DNA of 64,000 nucleotides from Pisolithus tinctorius (lineage: Eukaryota; Basidiomycota; Agaricomycetes; Boletales; Pisolithaceae), in assembly GCA_024663395.1 (NCBI GenBank), contig JANFAH010000007.1, positions 1,116,001-1,180,000 on the forward strand. Reading direction: 5' to 3'. Of this stretch, positions 1 through 11,600 are shown one piece after another (the stretch's first letter is position 1; every line of letters starts with the position of its first letter). Position numbers and translations under genes: made by a program. Below the pieces are notes generated by a model. That model was not told the origin of the DNA, ran no database searches, and was given only the letters and a program-made list of their open reading frames with translations.

Positions 1-1649
1 CCCCAGTAGCAAGGTACTTCCCATCGGGGCTGAAGCACACACTGCGGATGTAGAGGTCTCCTGCCTTTCCAGCTGACTCATCAATTAGCACGCTGTATCA
101 TCGCAGACGGAACAAAGTTAACGGAGAAACGACGCAAAATGCTGGTGACGCACCATGTTTTTTGACCAGTTTTGGTGTCGTAGATTTGTGCGGTCCGGTT
201 ACAGCCGGTAGCAAGGTATTTGCCATCAGCAGAAAATCTCACACAACACACGACGCTAATGAGATTGATTAGTGACTGTTCTGAGACAATGCGGGCTCGC
301 CCTACCTCTCATGTATAAGCGTATGCACCAAGGTCACGTCGAGGACTCGTTTCGTTTTTCGGCTAAATACAGCGAACCAGTCAGAGCCATCCTTCTTGAA
401 CTCTGGAGGGACATTGACGGGATCAAGGTCGTCTGGGAACTGACCCCCACTCGTGCTACCGGCAGGGGCCACAGCGCTCGAGGCACCGGGAGTTGATTCT
501 AAGGGTCCACCAGGTGGTGGGTTGCCAGGTCCTGGGGCGTACGGTGGATGTGCTGATGGAGGTGGAGGTAAACCAGGGCCTTGATAGGTGGGAGGCCCCC
601 CTGGAGCTGGTAGTTTGGTTGGCCCTGCACCAAGAGAAGGGCTATAATGATCTACAGCAGGAATACAAGGGGAAAGGAGGGTGGTAGAGTATGCATGAGG
701 AGGCAGAGAACGAGCGAAGCTTGAAAGGAATTATCTACCTGGGCGGTCACTCTTCATACGCTCAGTCTTAATACGCTTCGGATCACGACTACTCTCAACG
801 GGAGGGCGTTCACGCTCTCTGTCACGTTGATCTCTCTCTCGATCCCTCAACTCCCGCTCTCGGTCGCGTTCAAGCCGTTCGCGATCTTTGTCCCTCTCAC
901 GATCACGATCACGCTCGCGGTCGCGTTCACGTGCATAATAAGGGTCGGGGTACGAAGCAGGGCCCGTAGCTGGTTGAACGCCTGGGACAGTGGGTGGCCC
1001 TGCAGGGGGACCTGAAGGTCCGATGGTTCCAGGGCCGACAGTTGGATGAGGCGGAGCGCCGCCAGGTAACCCTTGTCGGGCGGCGTGCAGTTCCGCACGT
1101 AATCGGGAAAGCTCTTCTTCATACTGCTGGCGAATTTTTCCATGTTGCGATTCTAGCTCGTACAAAGACTGGCGAATGATGTTGAGCTCGTTGATTTGAG
1201 AAGTAACTGAGTACACAGCATATTTTAGCAGATTAGTTGAGAAGGCTAAACTCACAAACCTTTGGATTCGTATTCGTCGCGTTGGTTGCGGAGAAGTCCC
1301 ATATCAGAAGTCAGAACCTCAAATTCGCCTCTGATATTGTCGAAAGATTCGTTTAGCCTAGCATGTGTGTGCTGGCCAGGGCCCTGGGTAGGAGGGCCAG
1401 TGGGCTGAAGGCTCCTATGCTAATGAAAATCGGATGAATTAGAATGGTTGTTATGGAATGAAGCCATAGGGACAAAGAAGAGCAACCCAACGCAGACCGA
1501 AATTTTGTGCTGGGTTAGACGCTCGGAATCGTGACACGGGCGGTCATTATTGGCCGTATTGCAACCCAGAGGACGGCCGTAAACGGGTGCTACAGAGAGT
1601 GTCGATAGTGTGAAGGGGATACACTCACGTTGTATATTGTGGAGGACAT
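1..1649 (-). CDS. TUP1: TUP1-type general transcriptional corepressor (5' part; 3' end lies outside the window)
   Basis: Scaffold of the Tup1-Ssn6 corepressor complex, which is recruited to promoters by DNA-binding repressors. The start is a 7-codon exon (1629-1649, MSSTIYN) with donor GTGAGT; the next exon (1260-1419) continues HRSLQPTG and carries the N-terminal tetramerisation helix ([13 protein letters not shown]), which runs on as [21 protein letters not shown] Gly/Pro-rich linker follows, then a long alternating Arg/Asp/Glu tract ending in [19 protein letters not shown]. The remaining minus-strand exons read into the first WD40 blade ([14 protein letters not shown] near position 1), where the window cuts the gene. 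Family proteins carry about seven WD40 repeats at the C-terminus, so most of the propeller lies to the left. The tiny first exon rests on splice signals and on its match to the usual Tup1 start. Confidence 0.9.
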
Positions 1650-2786
1650 GGAGGAGGTTGGGAACGTCGGAATGGCTGTTGATCAGCGCCCTTTATAAGA
1701 ACGGTGGTTGTTGGGACCCTGACACCTTCCCTTGGTTTCCCACGCATGACATTGCCGGCGGTATCTCCTTTTCGGGTTGCCGCCACGTTTAGTGCAGCAA
1801 CAACACGTGACCAAAACTCAAACATGAATCACGCACCCCTGTTTGGGTAACTCGACTTTCAAAGTCAGCGGCACCCAAGATCTTGATTGATTATGTAACC
1901 ACACCTCCGCTGTGGTGAAGGAGGTTCCCACGTTTGCAGTGGGCTACAACACGAGTTTTTCTTGTCCCATCAGGATGGCTTGATATCCCATTGGCTGTCT
2001 GATGGCTTTATCCGTGCAATATATCCACCTGTGATATCCTGTTGGGACCTGACGTCACCACCACAGCCTATCAGAGGTCTTCCTGTACAAACCCGGCTTC
2101 TGATGGAGCCAGTTCTCCTATCGCTCACCCCGCACGAGGTACTGCGGCTCGCAATATACCGGTTTAATACATCTGAGTGTCCTAAACCCCGGTGGGGCTG
2201 TGGTGCTTGTTCTGTCAGCCTCGTTGGTTTTTAAGATGACCAAGTCAAATTCGATTAGCAGAGTTCTTGTGCGGTGCTCAGTTGACCGTGCCGTCTACCC
2301 ACGGATAGCAGTCTACCGCCTTTTAGATCCTCCGTAATACTATGCAGTTCATCATTCCTGTGATAGGCTTGAGACATCAACCACCGGACGGTTTAATACA
2401 CCAGTCTAGATTCCTACGGCTAATTTAACGGTTCAGAATCACCTTCTATCACGGCCCATTTTAATGCTCGGTCTAGTCCCAACATCACCTTCTGTTCTGG
2501 TCGGTTTCAGCTCCAGCGCTCAACTCCGCCTTGAGTCTTGACGTACAGAGGTGTCACAACCACATGTAGCTTCGTTCGTCCTTCCCTGGACCGTTTCCCA
2601 TACACATGCAAAGTTCTTGATTTGACAAGCTTGACAGCATCGTTTAGCTTTCAGCCCTACTTAAAGGCAGGTCGCCAGGTCGTTTCCCTCCCACCCTCCA
2701 GGACACGGAGGGCAAGCGTCGTAGCCTACTACATACCTCTGGGTTCCGGGTTCCAATTGCTACTTCAGCTTCTCCATTCTTTCACG
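1650..2786. promoter_or_regulatory. Divergent intergenic region between TUP1 and its WD40 paralogue
   Basis: This 1.1-kb stretch separates two divergently transcribed TUP1-family genes, so it should hold both promoters. A perfect CRE-type palindrome TGACGTCA lies at 2050-2057, a sequence bound by bZIP factors of the ATF/CREB class. Open frames here are short and resemble no family I know. No transposon ends or tRNA were seen. A shared promoter role is inferred from geometry alone. Confidence 0.4.
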
Positions 2787-4236
2787 ATGCCGGACAGTCT
2801 AGACCCTTTGACTGCACCGGCTTACTCGGTTAAGGAAGGAAACGGCTGGCTTGTTGTGTTCAATCCTGATGCTCCACGCCAAATGGATGTCCAACTTCAC
2901 AAACGATACGTGCACGATGGGTAGGTAAATCGCGCGTTCCTGCAACTGATTCTTATTAATCGTGCCACCTCCGCCTTATGGGCAAGAACAGAGTCGTTTG
3001 CTGCATCAAATTCTCTTCGGATGGCAGGTGGCTCGCTGTGGGGACAAACAATGCGGTCATCCTGTATGATTTGACTCAAGACCAGAAGGTTACGTGCGTG
3101 GCCGTGCAATCAACCAGCTGTGTCTACCGGCATTCATACTGTAACCGGGCTTTTATAGCTTCTCTCTTACCAGCGAGGAAGGCGCTGGAAAACCCAACCA
3201 TGCTCGCAGCGTCACAATAAGTCCCGACTCCAAGTTCTTAGTTGCTGGGTCCGAGGACAACATTATTCGAGTATGGCGTCTTCACAACTTCTGGAGGGCA
3301 CCACATGTATTGATTGCCTCGTACCTTCCAGATCTGGGACATAGAAAGCTATGCCTTCATTCGATCTCTCGTCGGACATCGGGGCGAGGTGTACGCGCTA
3401 ACTTTTACTGCGGACTCCTGTTATCTGCTGTCAGCCTCAGGAGATCGCACAGTACGAGTTTGGGACGCCACACAGTTCCAATCCAATGCCGCAGCCGAGG
3501 TCCCCTATCGCACTCTCCACTCAGCTGATCCACAGAAATCAAAGCAGGTCTTCACCTCCCTTTCAGTTGATTCGCTGTCATCATTCGTAGCGGCCGGATC
3601 TCTTGATGGCATCATTAGGGTGTGGGACATCCGGCCAGAATTGGGACGAGAGGAGCCCGTTGGTGTGATGAGCGGTCATGCTGACGGGGTGTACGGTATC
3701 CAATTCCTGCCAAGTTATCCCGATAGCGACGTGGTGACGCTCGTCAGTGCGAGTCTGGATCGGACACTGCGGCATTGGGAAATCAGAGTAGATCAGAAAC
3801 AATTTCTCTGCAAGCAAACTTTGACTGGCCACAAGGTTCCGTCACGCGTCTTCTGTGTTGCGAGTCTTTGAGTCAACTTGACTTCCAGGATTGCGTACTG
3901 GCAGTATCTACTCTGCAAGTAGGGCGGGAACAGCGTCTTGCCTCAGCGTCTCGTGATGGAACAGTCCGCTTATGGGATCTGAAAACAGGAATGCCCTACT
4001 TCATGATTCAGGGGCACACGAATACTGGTAAACTTCTCGTCCCGGTCCGCGTGTACGTGTGCTGAATAGTAGGGGCGGTAGTAACCTCTGTGGACCTTTG
4101 CACCGATGGCATGCTTCTGGCGTCCGGCAGTGGTGATAGGGAAGTCCGAATTTGTGAGTTACTTGTAAACCGTGAACGTCTTTGGGCGTCATAGCGCTCA
4201 CTCTCCAATCTAACAGGGAATTATACCATTCAGTAG
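2787..4236 (+). CDS. WD40-only TUP1 paralogue
   Basis: The protein starts MPDSLDPLTAP and matches the segment of Tup1 just before the propeller, then runs through WD40 blades: VVCCIKFSSDGRWLAVG, SKFLVAGSEDNIIRVWD, GEVYALTFTADSCYLLSASG, SFVAAGSLDGIIRVWD, VVTLVSASLDRTLRHWE, QRLASASRDGTVRLWD and MLLASGSGDREVRIW, ending NYTIQ at a TAG (4234-4236). About eight short introns are needed; the first is 2921-2991. It keeps the whole beta-propeller but has no N-terminal Ssn6-binding/tetramerisation helix and no long linker. It should therefore bind Tup1 propeller partners without assembling the normal tetramer; that is inference. The final two exons are tiny. A 5' exon adding an N-terminal domain cannot be excluded, but I saw none in 1650-2786. 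Confidence 0.8.
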
Positions 4237-4528
4237 CTTTATCTCGTAGTTTTCGCAAGCGCCCACGCCCTGCGGTTACCTCTTGCCACTCATGATCTCG
4301 GAAACGGACATAAAATGGATTTGGCGACCACTCTACAAGTTGGAGAAGCGGATGATACCCTTAGTTTTCCATTCATTGCTTTGGTGGCAGGATTCTTTGG
4401 AAATTCTCGAGTCCTACACACTACTACCACGTCGTACATTCTTAACCAGACTTTGGCTTACCTAATGCTCTGTACAACTAACGGAAACCCCACAAAATAC
4501 AGTTGTATCGCCGGAGCCGTCGTTCAGT

Positions 4529-5387
4529 ATGGTTCTTGTACTCATTATTGGTGATTTGTATATCCCTCATCGTGCCCATGACCTTCCGTCCAAGTTTCGA
4601 AAGCTCCTTGTTCCTGGAAAAATCCAGCAAATCCTCTGCACAGGCAACGTCTGTGATCAGGAAACATACGAATATCTACGCACGGTAGCAAGCGACGTGT
4701 GCGTCGTGAGAGGTGACTACGACGAGGTACGAAGGTCTCTTATATCTGCTGCGTGACAAGACGACGTCTCCGATGAAGCGTCAGTGCTGACGTAGTTTGT
4801 CGTGTGTCCCAGAACACTGGTTTTCCGCCCTCTGCCATAGTGGTGCACCCACCGATACGGATTGGCATTGTACATGGTCATCAATGTGTTCCCACAGGCG
4901 ATCTTGACGCCCTCAGCGCTCTTGCGCGACAAATGGATGTCGATGTCTTGATTTCGGGTCACACCCATACGTCAGTCTTGACTATACGTTTTCAACGTTG
5001 TCTTAATGCTAAATGGGTCTGGGTGATAGGTTTCAAGCGATAGAATATGGGGGGCGATTCTTTGTGAACCCGGGCTCTGCAACTGGCGCTTGGACTGGCT
5101 TGCATAACAGGTGCGTGATATGACTTTGGGCACAGGATTGGATAGTACACATATCCATTGACGGTTGATATAATTGTAGTGACCCGACACCATCATTCGC
5201 TTTGATGGATATACAAGGTCCAGTCGTTGTCACTTATGTTTATCAATTGGTGGAGGGGGAAGTACGCGTCGAGAAGATCGAGTACAGGAAGGAAGTTGAG
5301 GTTCCTAAACCAAACCCAGCCCCTCCGCAAACGAGTACGGGTTACTCGGCACCAACGAGCCCGCGGTCAACACAAGGTGCATGGTAG
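4529..5387 (+). CDS. VPS29: VPS29, retromer subunit
   Basis: Vps29 has a metallophosphoesterase fold but serves as a scaffold in the retromer cargo-recognition core with Vps35 and Vps26, returning receptors from endosomes to the Golgi. Family motifs appear in order: [105 protein letters not shown] and VEKIEYRK. At least three introns are needed (after RGDYDE, after GHTHT and after GLHN). The first metal-site motif reads GDLYIPHR where animal proteins have GDLHIPHR. The C-terminus adds a short Pro/Ser/Thr-rich extension ending RSTQGAW. The start is the first ATG before the conserved beta strand. Confidence 0.93.
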
Positions 5388-5800
5388 TACTGTTATTGTC
5401 TTGGAATGGCTAGCATCTTTTGGGTGGAAGCATGCTGCATTCTCATCGTGAAACTTGGCAGTAATCACACTTTAGTCTTCTTCTAGCTTGGGAGTTTACG
5501 ATGTGCTCCCTTTCTTGCAAGCACTTCACATTGCAGATGTGTAAATACCATGGGGACCCTGTATACCGACGGATTTTTGCCCCCGCCGTGACACCAGTCG
5601 GCAGCAGTTCTGTAGTATCTGCCATAGTCATACCAACACGATCACTGCCAGCATTCATCTGAAGTGACCCGGCGCTGCGGACGAGTAATAGCCGTTCATC
5701 CTATAACTTGCAATAGGATGGGATAGGAATACCATGCTTGGTCTGAGAGAGAACGCGGCTGTGGACACCGTCTAACACGGGCCTTCCTTCGCACGTGTAT
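5388..5800. other. Intergenic, convergent 3' ends of VPS29 and the J-domain gene
   Basis: The 413 bases between convergent genes contain only short frames, including a 71-codon minus-strand frame with no recognisable domain. They should hold the two 3' UTRs and terminators. Nothing else was seen. Confidence 0.4.
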
Positions 5801-7206
5801 TCACGACTCCTCCTCCCTTGCCTCAGCCTCTAATATTTCACGCTCCAACCTTGCGCGTTCCGCTTCTCGCATGCGTAGGAGAGTGAGTGACTCGTAATCC
5901 ATGGTGTTATTTGTCTTGGTTGCCACCGAGGGTGAATGGGAGGGAGGGAACGTGGAAGGCTGCACAGTGGTGTGGCGTCAGTACAAGAGTGGAAAGGAAT
6001 GAAGTACAAAAAGATGTAGAGTAGTGGGTGGGTTGCATGACAAGCCAGAACGAAGGCGAACAAACGAACGAAGCGACTTACGAAAGTAGAGGGAAACGTA
6101 GAAAATTTACTACTGTCTGCTTGGCCCTTCGTGGTCTCTTGTTCCGCCGCAGTGGTATCATCGGGACCTGGTGCTTGGGGACTGGAACTACCTGTCGTTC
6201 CGCCAAGCTCACCGCGGTCACGTAGCCATTGCAATATAGGTGGCTCAGAGCCACCTGCCCATGCAACTTCCATGCCCTCCTCCTTGAGCTTTGGGCCGCT
6301 GGAGACCGCTCCAAATGCAGCGCTGATTTGCGTGAAAGTCACAAGAGCATTCACCAACATCTTCGCGTTGCCCAGTTCGTTGGAGGTGTCCTGATCTGGA
6401 GCACCAGACTTCTGCCTTTTCCCCGGCTTCTTTGCTTTGACAGATAGAACGATGGTGTCTTCATCAATGGCTCCAAACCGTTGAAAATGAGCCGTTAGGG
6501 CAGAGGGAGCATCAAGCGTTGGATATTTAGCGAGGGGGAATTTGATGCGGATGGTCGTATCATAGGGTCCGAGCGGTGGCGGGGCGTCCACGTCCACGTC
6601 TTCCTGTTCTGCCTGCCGGTATGCCCTTGCTGACTTTGCTCTGTCCCGCTCCTCAAGCTCTCTTTCCCTTTCTTCCCTAAGCCGTCTTCCAGCCTCTTTC
6701 ACACGTTCGTTCTCACTCTCCTTTGCGATCTTCTCCTTCTCCTTCTCTAGACGGGCTTTCTTAAATTCTCGTTCGCGTTCCTCGAGTTCAGTCACGAGAT
6801 TCTTTCGCTTTGCGTCGTATGCAGCGAAGCGCGCGTTCTTTGCGGAAGCGAGTCTGAGCTGTGCATCGAGAGCGAGGCGACGAAGAGGGTCGAGTAAGAG
6901 ATTGGATGCATTCGTGAGTTCATGGAATTTCCGAGCTAGAACGGATATTATACAGCAGATAAATAAACGTTATCCATGTGTAGTATAACAATTTCTCACC
7001 TGCGTCTGGGTCTTTTCTATTCTACAGAACATCCAGTAAGGTGTGTCCAGCATATTCCGAGTATAGGAGAGACGTACCCTATCTGGGTGGACTTTGAGTG
7101 ACCTCGAGCGGTAAGCACTTCGTATCTCAGCCTCCGTTGCCTCTTGCGAGATTCCAAGGAGCTCGTAAGGATTGATGTCGGTCTCCGTCGGTGGTGCTGG
7201 GGCCAT
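5801..7206 (-). CDS. J-domain plus RRM protein, DNAJC17/Cwf23 type
   Basis: Members of this family combine an N-terminal DnaJ domain with a C-terminal RNA-recognition motif and associate with the spliceosome. Here the J domain begins NPYELLGISQEATEAEIRSAY and contains the HPD signature (LKVHPDR), followed across an intron by RKDPDA and KFHELTNASNLLLDPLRR. A long charged coiled coil follows (ELEEREREFKKARLEKEKEK and on), then an RRM-like segment (TTIRIKFPLAKYP ... HFQRFGAIDEDTIVLSVK ... ALVTFTQISAAFGAV). A last exon reads DYESLTLLRMREAERARLE and ends REEES at 5801. The start at 7206 (MAPAPPTETD) is preferred because it sits just before the J domain; an in-frame ATG at 7284 is possible. A role in pre-mRNA splicing is inferred from the family. 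Confidence 0.85.
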
Positions 7207-7334
7207 AAGTGAGTTATCGAAGGGCTGGAAGTTCGGCAAGTGGATGCTGTTAGGAGAGGCCAGTTGCCAAATTGGGACGCTCAACCTCCGTTACGCACCA
7301 ACTCTTGCGGTACTTTTGTTCGTCGTCGGTCAGA

Positions 7335-7626
7335 ATGGCAGCCAAAGGAAAGGCAAGGTATGAAGCAATATAAGAGACCGTGTTTCACCGCGCTGAACCC
7401 GTTTTACTCAGAACTCTAATCGTTCGACTCATTTCCACTGCTCAAACCGGGTATTTTTACACGACCCAACGAGTGCGCACCGGTCCGAGGCTTTCGGCGG
7501 TCAAGTACGACCCAATAGGTTTGCTGCTGCCCTTTCGCGACTTGTAGGCATTCCTGATCAATTTTCTTTCACTTATCAGCGAGGTCTAGGGTGCTTTTTG
7601 TGGAGAGTAAGAAGACCAGGAAGTAG
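7335..7626 (+). CDS. Mitochondrial ribosomal protein bL33m, 58 aa, three exons
   Basis: A very small gene that appears only after splicing. Exon 1 (7335-7357) reads MAAKGKA, exon 2 (7412-7518) reads [20 protein letters not shown] then [12 protein letters not shown], and exon 3 (7580-7626) reads [14 protein letters not shown] and stop. Exon lengths (23, 107 and 47 nt) sum to 177, exactly 58 codons plus stop. The order [31 protein letters not shown] is the hallmark of L33 of the mitochondrial large ribosomal subunit. Introns are 54 and 61 bp with GT-AG ends. It starts 129 bp from the divergently transcribed J-domain gene, so the two probably share a promoter region. Confidence 0.93.
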
Positions 7627-7819
7627 TGCTTTAGTCCGTGATACTCGTTCGTATCACTTGTTCCCGTGGACATGCAGGGCTGCATTCCTAAATTATACAA
7701 CTGGCATTCAGGCGTCCGCACTGTACAGCAGTTTGCCTGACCACTCATACGTTAATGCGCGGCTAGTACTTTCAAACTCAAACACCACACTCCCCCCGTA
7801 TGTCTCGGCACCATCGTTT

Positions 7820-10800
7820 TATGTTCATTTCGATACTCCTGTGCGGCTTCCATGCACTAGGTGTAATTCATCCCCCGTTGCTCGTGGAGAATGGCAAGGG
7901 CAACGAGGGATGCTGATTTGACGTCTTTCATTTCAGACTGAGGTTTCATTGACATATACACGATGATTGGTAAGTTCTGTCTGGTGGTGATGGTGGTGAT
8001 GGTGGTGGTGTAGCCAAGCGGAGGCATGTCACGCAATTTTTCTTTTTCTGAGCGAGTGTCCGCCGTCGAAGAGAAATGCTAAGATTCTACAAGTCGTGGG
8101 TGCACACTTATCCGTTTTAAATCTACGATATCTCCCCGAAGCGGTTCTTCGCAATGAACTTCGATAATTTCAGCGAAACTAAAAGAAGATTCAAGTTTAA
8201 TATTAGCGCAGCAGGTTAACCTTTCAGAAAGTCACGTTGGAATCCACTTTGCACGTATCATTGATATCGTAATGGTATCTGTACATGATATACGTCGGCA
8301 ATACAATTGCGTATTGTGAGCTAGCACAAATATACACGGTATGAGAAAGTAAAAATCAAGGGTGGGTAACTTCATGCGCGTGAATGACGGGCTGGATAAA
8401 CTGACCGACAACAATATCGGCGGCCTGATCTTGATCAGACTTAACCCGACGCACGCTTGTTGCCTGCGCCACTGGACTTGCCTGTGTATCCATCTACGCC
8501 TTTCTCCGGATGTTCTACCTCAGCGAGCTCGCCTGGATAAACTCGGTGCCGGATGTCTCCATCGACATGATGCCCATGTACGACCATGTAAACCTTGCTT
8601 CCAACGGACACCAGAGGGTTGCTTGTATCGTGAAGGTGCAACGGGCTGCCAGAATGGTAGAATGGCATGTCTGCTTGCTCCTTCGTATATAAAACCGGTG
8701 TGTAGTTTCGGTTTCCCGGAGTCGCATCTTCGTAGACGTACGGTGGAGGGGGCGAAGTATCGCCAACGTACGGATAGATGTCCTGTTCGTCGAAGAATTC
8801 AAAAGACCTATGATCTGCAAGGTTCCCGCCTTCCAAGTAATCGGACTCCAGAACACTGTCACTGGCAGGAGAGGGATAACGTCTTTGACAGGAAGCAGCG
8901 ACCGGTGAGAAAGAAATCCCTGAATCGTTATCCGGCAATGTAGCATCCTCAAGGGTCTTCATCATTACATGCGACTTGTCTTTGAAGGCGTGCACGATGT
9001 CTGCCTCCGGGCGACTAGTTACTAAAATCCGGAAGTTGGAAGGTAGTTCTGCGGCCTTAGTTGCGAGTACATTAAGCAGATCCTTTCTCTGACGGCCTTC
9101 TCCGCAGACATCTAGGGCGTCAATGACGATAACCACTGGTCCATACCAACTGACGTGTTTGGCTGGTTCCAAGATGAGTTCTTGGAATTGTTTGCGAACG
9201 CCGTTCGTCGTTCGTACGGCACACTTCTTCACTTTCTCGCCAACAACTTGCTTGAAGTGCGGATTATGATCTGCAATATCGCGACAAATATTGCGGAAGA
9301 TGCAGCTGGGATCGCGGGGATCATTGTGATGTGATTGGCAATGTTGGTGGGAAGGATTTTGAGATTCACGGACAAAGTAAGATGATCCAAGTCGTTGTAA
9401 CCCGTCAAATAAACGAGCCACTTCGCGAGCGACAGCGGTCTTTCCACATCCAGCTGGTCCGCAAAGATAAAAGATGCGTTCCATCGAGTCACCATTAATC
9501 CAGCGGGCAATCTCGTCGCTGAGTTCACGCCGGTCAGGTGCCATAGAATCGCATTTGTCCACATCAGTATAGTGGACGTCCTCAGCGTAATGCATGTTTT
9601 CGAGGGGTATTTGCACAGCTGTAGGATACTACTTGAGTTTAACTCTCGCATTTTACTGAGCGAAAAGCTCACCTATTCCTTGAACGTCGTCATATAGACG
9701 TAACACAGTGACCGCGATCGAAATAATGGCACGTTCCTGCAGAGCGGCCCTCAGCTGCCGGAACCTCTGGGTGTATTCCTGGAACTTTCGCTCGGTATTT
9801 GTCAATAGCCGGCCTATAAGGTGTCCTAGAAGGGGCCGTTTGGGAGCATGGTTTGCACCGCAACGTCAGCACTCACCGAAACCGCCCTCCGTGATGTCTC
9901 GAAGGAAATACAAGCACTCGACCGTCTGGAGCGAGAGGGCACGGATGATCTGTCGATGAGACTGTATCCTCGAAAGTGGATCTGACTCGGACAGAAAACT
10001 GTGAGCGTCGGCCATGGTTTCAACGAGAGCTTTGACGTTCTTTTTGAAAACCATTTGCAATGTGAAAACCTACAAACGTGGAAAGTAAGCATCGGGCATC
10101 CAGGATGGCAAGCGCGCATGCCTTGATCACTCCTTTCAGCATTACGGCAGCCATCTTCACGTAGGGATGAATCTACCAATAGGTGCTCAGCGTTGTGGCA
10201 AATGTGAGCAAAACTCAATCACTCACGTCCCCGAGGGCATCAGTAAACGTGACAAAGATATTGATCTTGTCCAGCAGCGGGCTAAAAGTATTTGCACTTT
10301 CCAGTATTTGTTGGATCCGGCCATCATTGGGGAAGAGAGCAACAATCGCCGCAATTGAAGTGGTAAGTTCCGGGCGATTCTCTTTAGCCGGGGGTCCACT
10401 GGTCACATTACGAAAGCCGGGCTCTTCAACTTCCCCTACACGCTCGACTGAAAACCGAAATTTAGTCTTCGAGACAGGGTAATGATGGTCATTATTGGGA
10501 TGGGAGAGTGAGACCTCGTGGGGAACAGCTGGGCGATCTCAGATCAATTAAACACGTTCTCAAGACGACTACAACACCTGCCCCACCTTTTTCAGAGGAG
10601 CCAAGAAAAGCATCCAATCTGCCTTGAACCGAACCAACATATGTGTCTTTATGGAGCATACGCCAAGCAAAAACCCGCAATGTGATAACAGAAGATTGTC
10701 GGGCATCACTTCGAAATTTCCTTCAGTCCGTCACATTACCGATAAACCAATGATCGCGTACAAGATAAAGCTATCTTTCCAAGGTAATTTGTGTTTGCCG

Positions 10801-11600
10801 ACGATAGATGTTGTTTGAACCCGCCCATCAACATCAACGTCCACGTAGAACGAGTCATCGTGACCCCGACGAATTGAGGGGGGATGGCGTAGGTCCAGTT
10901 CTAACAACATAAGTCAGGAATGCTTGCAACATCGGAGTATCGGATAGATATACACCATTTATCTGTACGCGAAAAGTGGGTTCCGCCAATCTTGGTGCAT
11001 TGAAAGCCTGAAGGATCATATTGCCGAAAGCGGGGCCGATGGCGTGGGAGTGTACATTAGGCCTGCCGTCTAGTCAGAAAACAACACCCCGGAAGATCCT
11101 CGGTGAAATACACACCCTGTGTTACTGTCGGGGCGCATGGTGGTGTCAAGCGGACGGAAGCCTGAGCTATCTTGGTCAGTAGAATTGAAAGGAGACGGGA
11201 CGAATTGCGAGGGAATGGGGTAGTTGGGGGCTCTGATAGAAGTAGGAAAGGAAGAAAAAAGAAGTTTGAAGAAGAGGTCCTGCAACTGTTGGGTGGGTAC
11301 ATTTAAAACTCGGGGGAGGTGGGTCACTGGAGCGTGAAGATCTTGATCGGGTGGTACATAACAAGTGGTAACGGCAGCGATACGGATGAGCGTCAGCATG
11401 AGAAATGCTTACTTCGTATGCAGTCCCCAAGCGCCATGAAAAAAACGGGGTGTGGGCATGGGCCCCGGCTGATCGGGGTGTATGGAGGAGGCAGACACTG
11501 CTCCGTCTTCCCCAATTAGCACATATAGCAAAGGGTCTGCAAACGAATTGATTCGATTAGAATGAAGCGGCGCTCGACCAGAACGTTCCTCGGCGCTATT
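7820..11600. repeat. Tandem duplication, unit 1 (about 3.8 kb, direct)
   Basis: Unit 1 runs from the TTCATTTCGATACTCCTGTG block near 7830 through the NACHT gene to the GATTCGATTAGAATGAAGCG block near 11550. The same order of blocks recurs in unit 2 (about 11605-16135): TTCATTTCGATATTCCTATG near 11609, the paralogous NACHT gene, and GGTTCGATTAGGATGAACCG near 16098. Similarity includes introns, UTRs and flanks, so this is a segmental duplication and not only two family members. Edges are estimated by eye. It starts about 200 bp past the bL33m stop. The 7627-8440 stretch holds no gene of its own but includes a GTG/GAT short tandem repeat at about 7983-8010. Confidence 0.8.
8441..11019 (-). CDS. 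C2-helical-NACHT NLR-like protein, copy A
   Basis: A fungal STAND/NLR-like NTPase. Domain order: a C2-like domain (MILQAFNAPRLAEPTFRVQI, FYVDVDVDGRVQTTSIVGKH, FAWRMLHKDTYVGSVQGRL); a linker; a helical region (VALFPNDGRIQQILESANTF, LVETMADAHSFLSESDPLSR, TVECLYFLRDI); a recognition stretch before the P-loop (RRELSDEIARWINGD); Walker A CGPAGCGKTAVARE; Walker B VVIVIDALDVC; and the fungal NACHT sensor ILVTSRPEAD. About five introns are needed. Soon after the sensor the protein turns into a disordered Ser/Pro/acidic tail with SPPPPYV, and stops. The winged-helix region and the ankyrin, WD40 or TPR repeats usual in full NLRs are absent. The start is uncertain: the ATG used by copy B is AGG here, so the next in-frame ATG (11019) was chosen. 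Confidence 0.75.

Noticed and set aside
5830..6060. Frame extension of the J-domain gene with a hydrophobic segment
   Set aside because: It is intron read-through after SFPPTFVSRF; the spliced last exon (DYESLTLLRMREAE) fits better.
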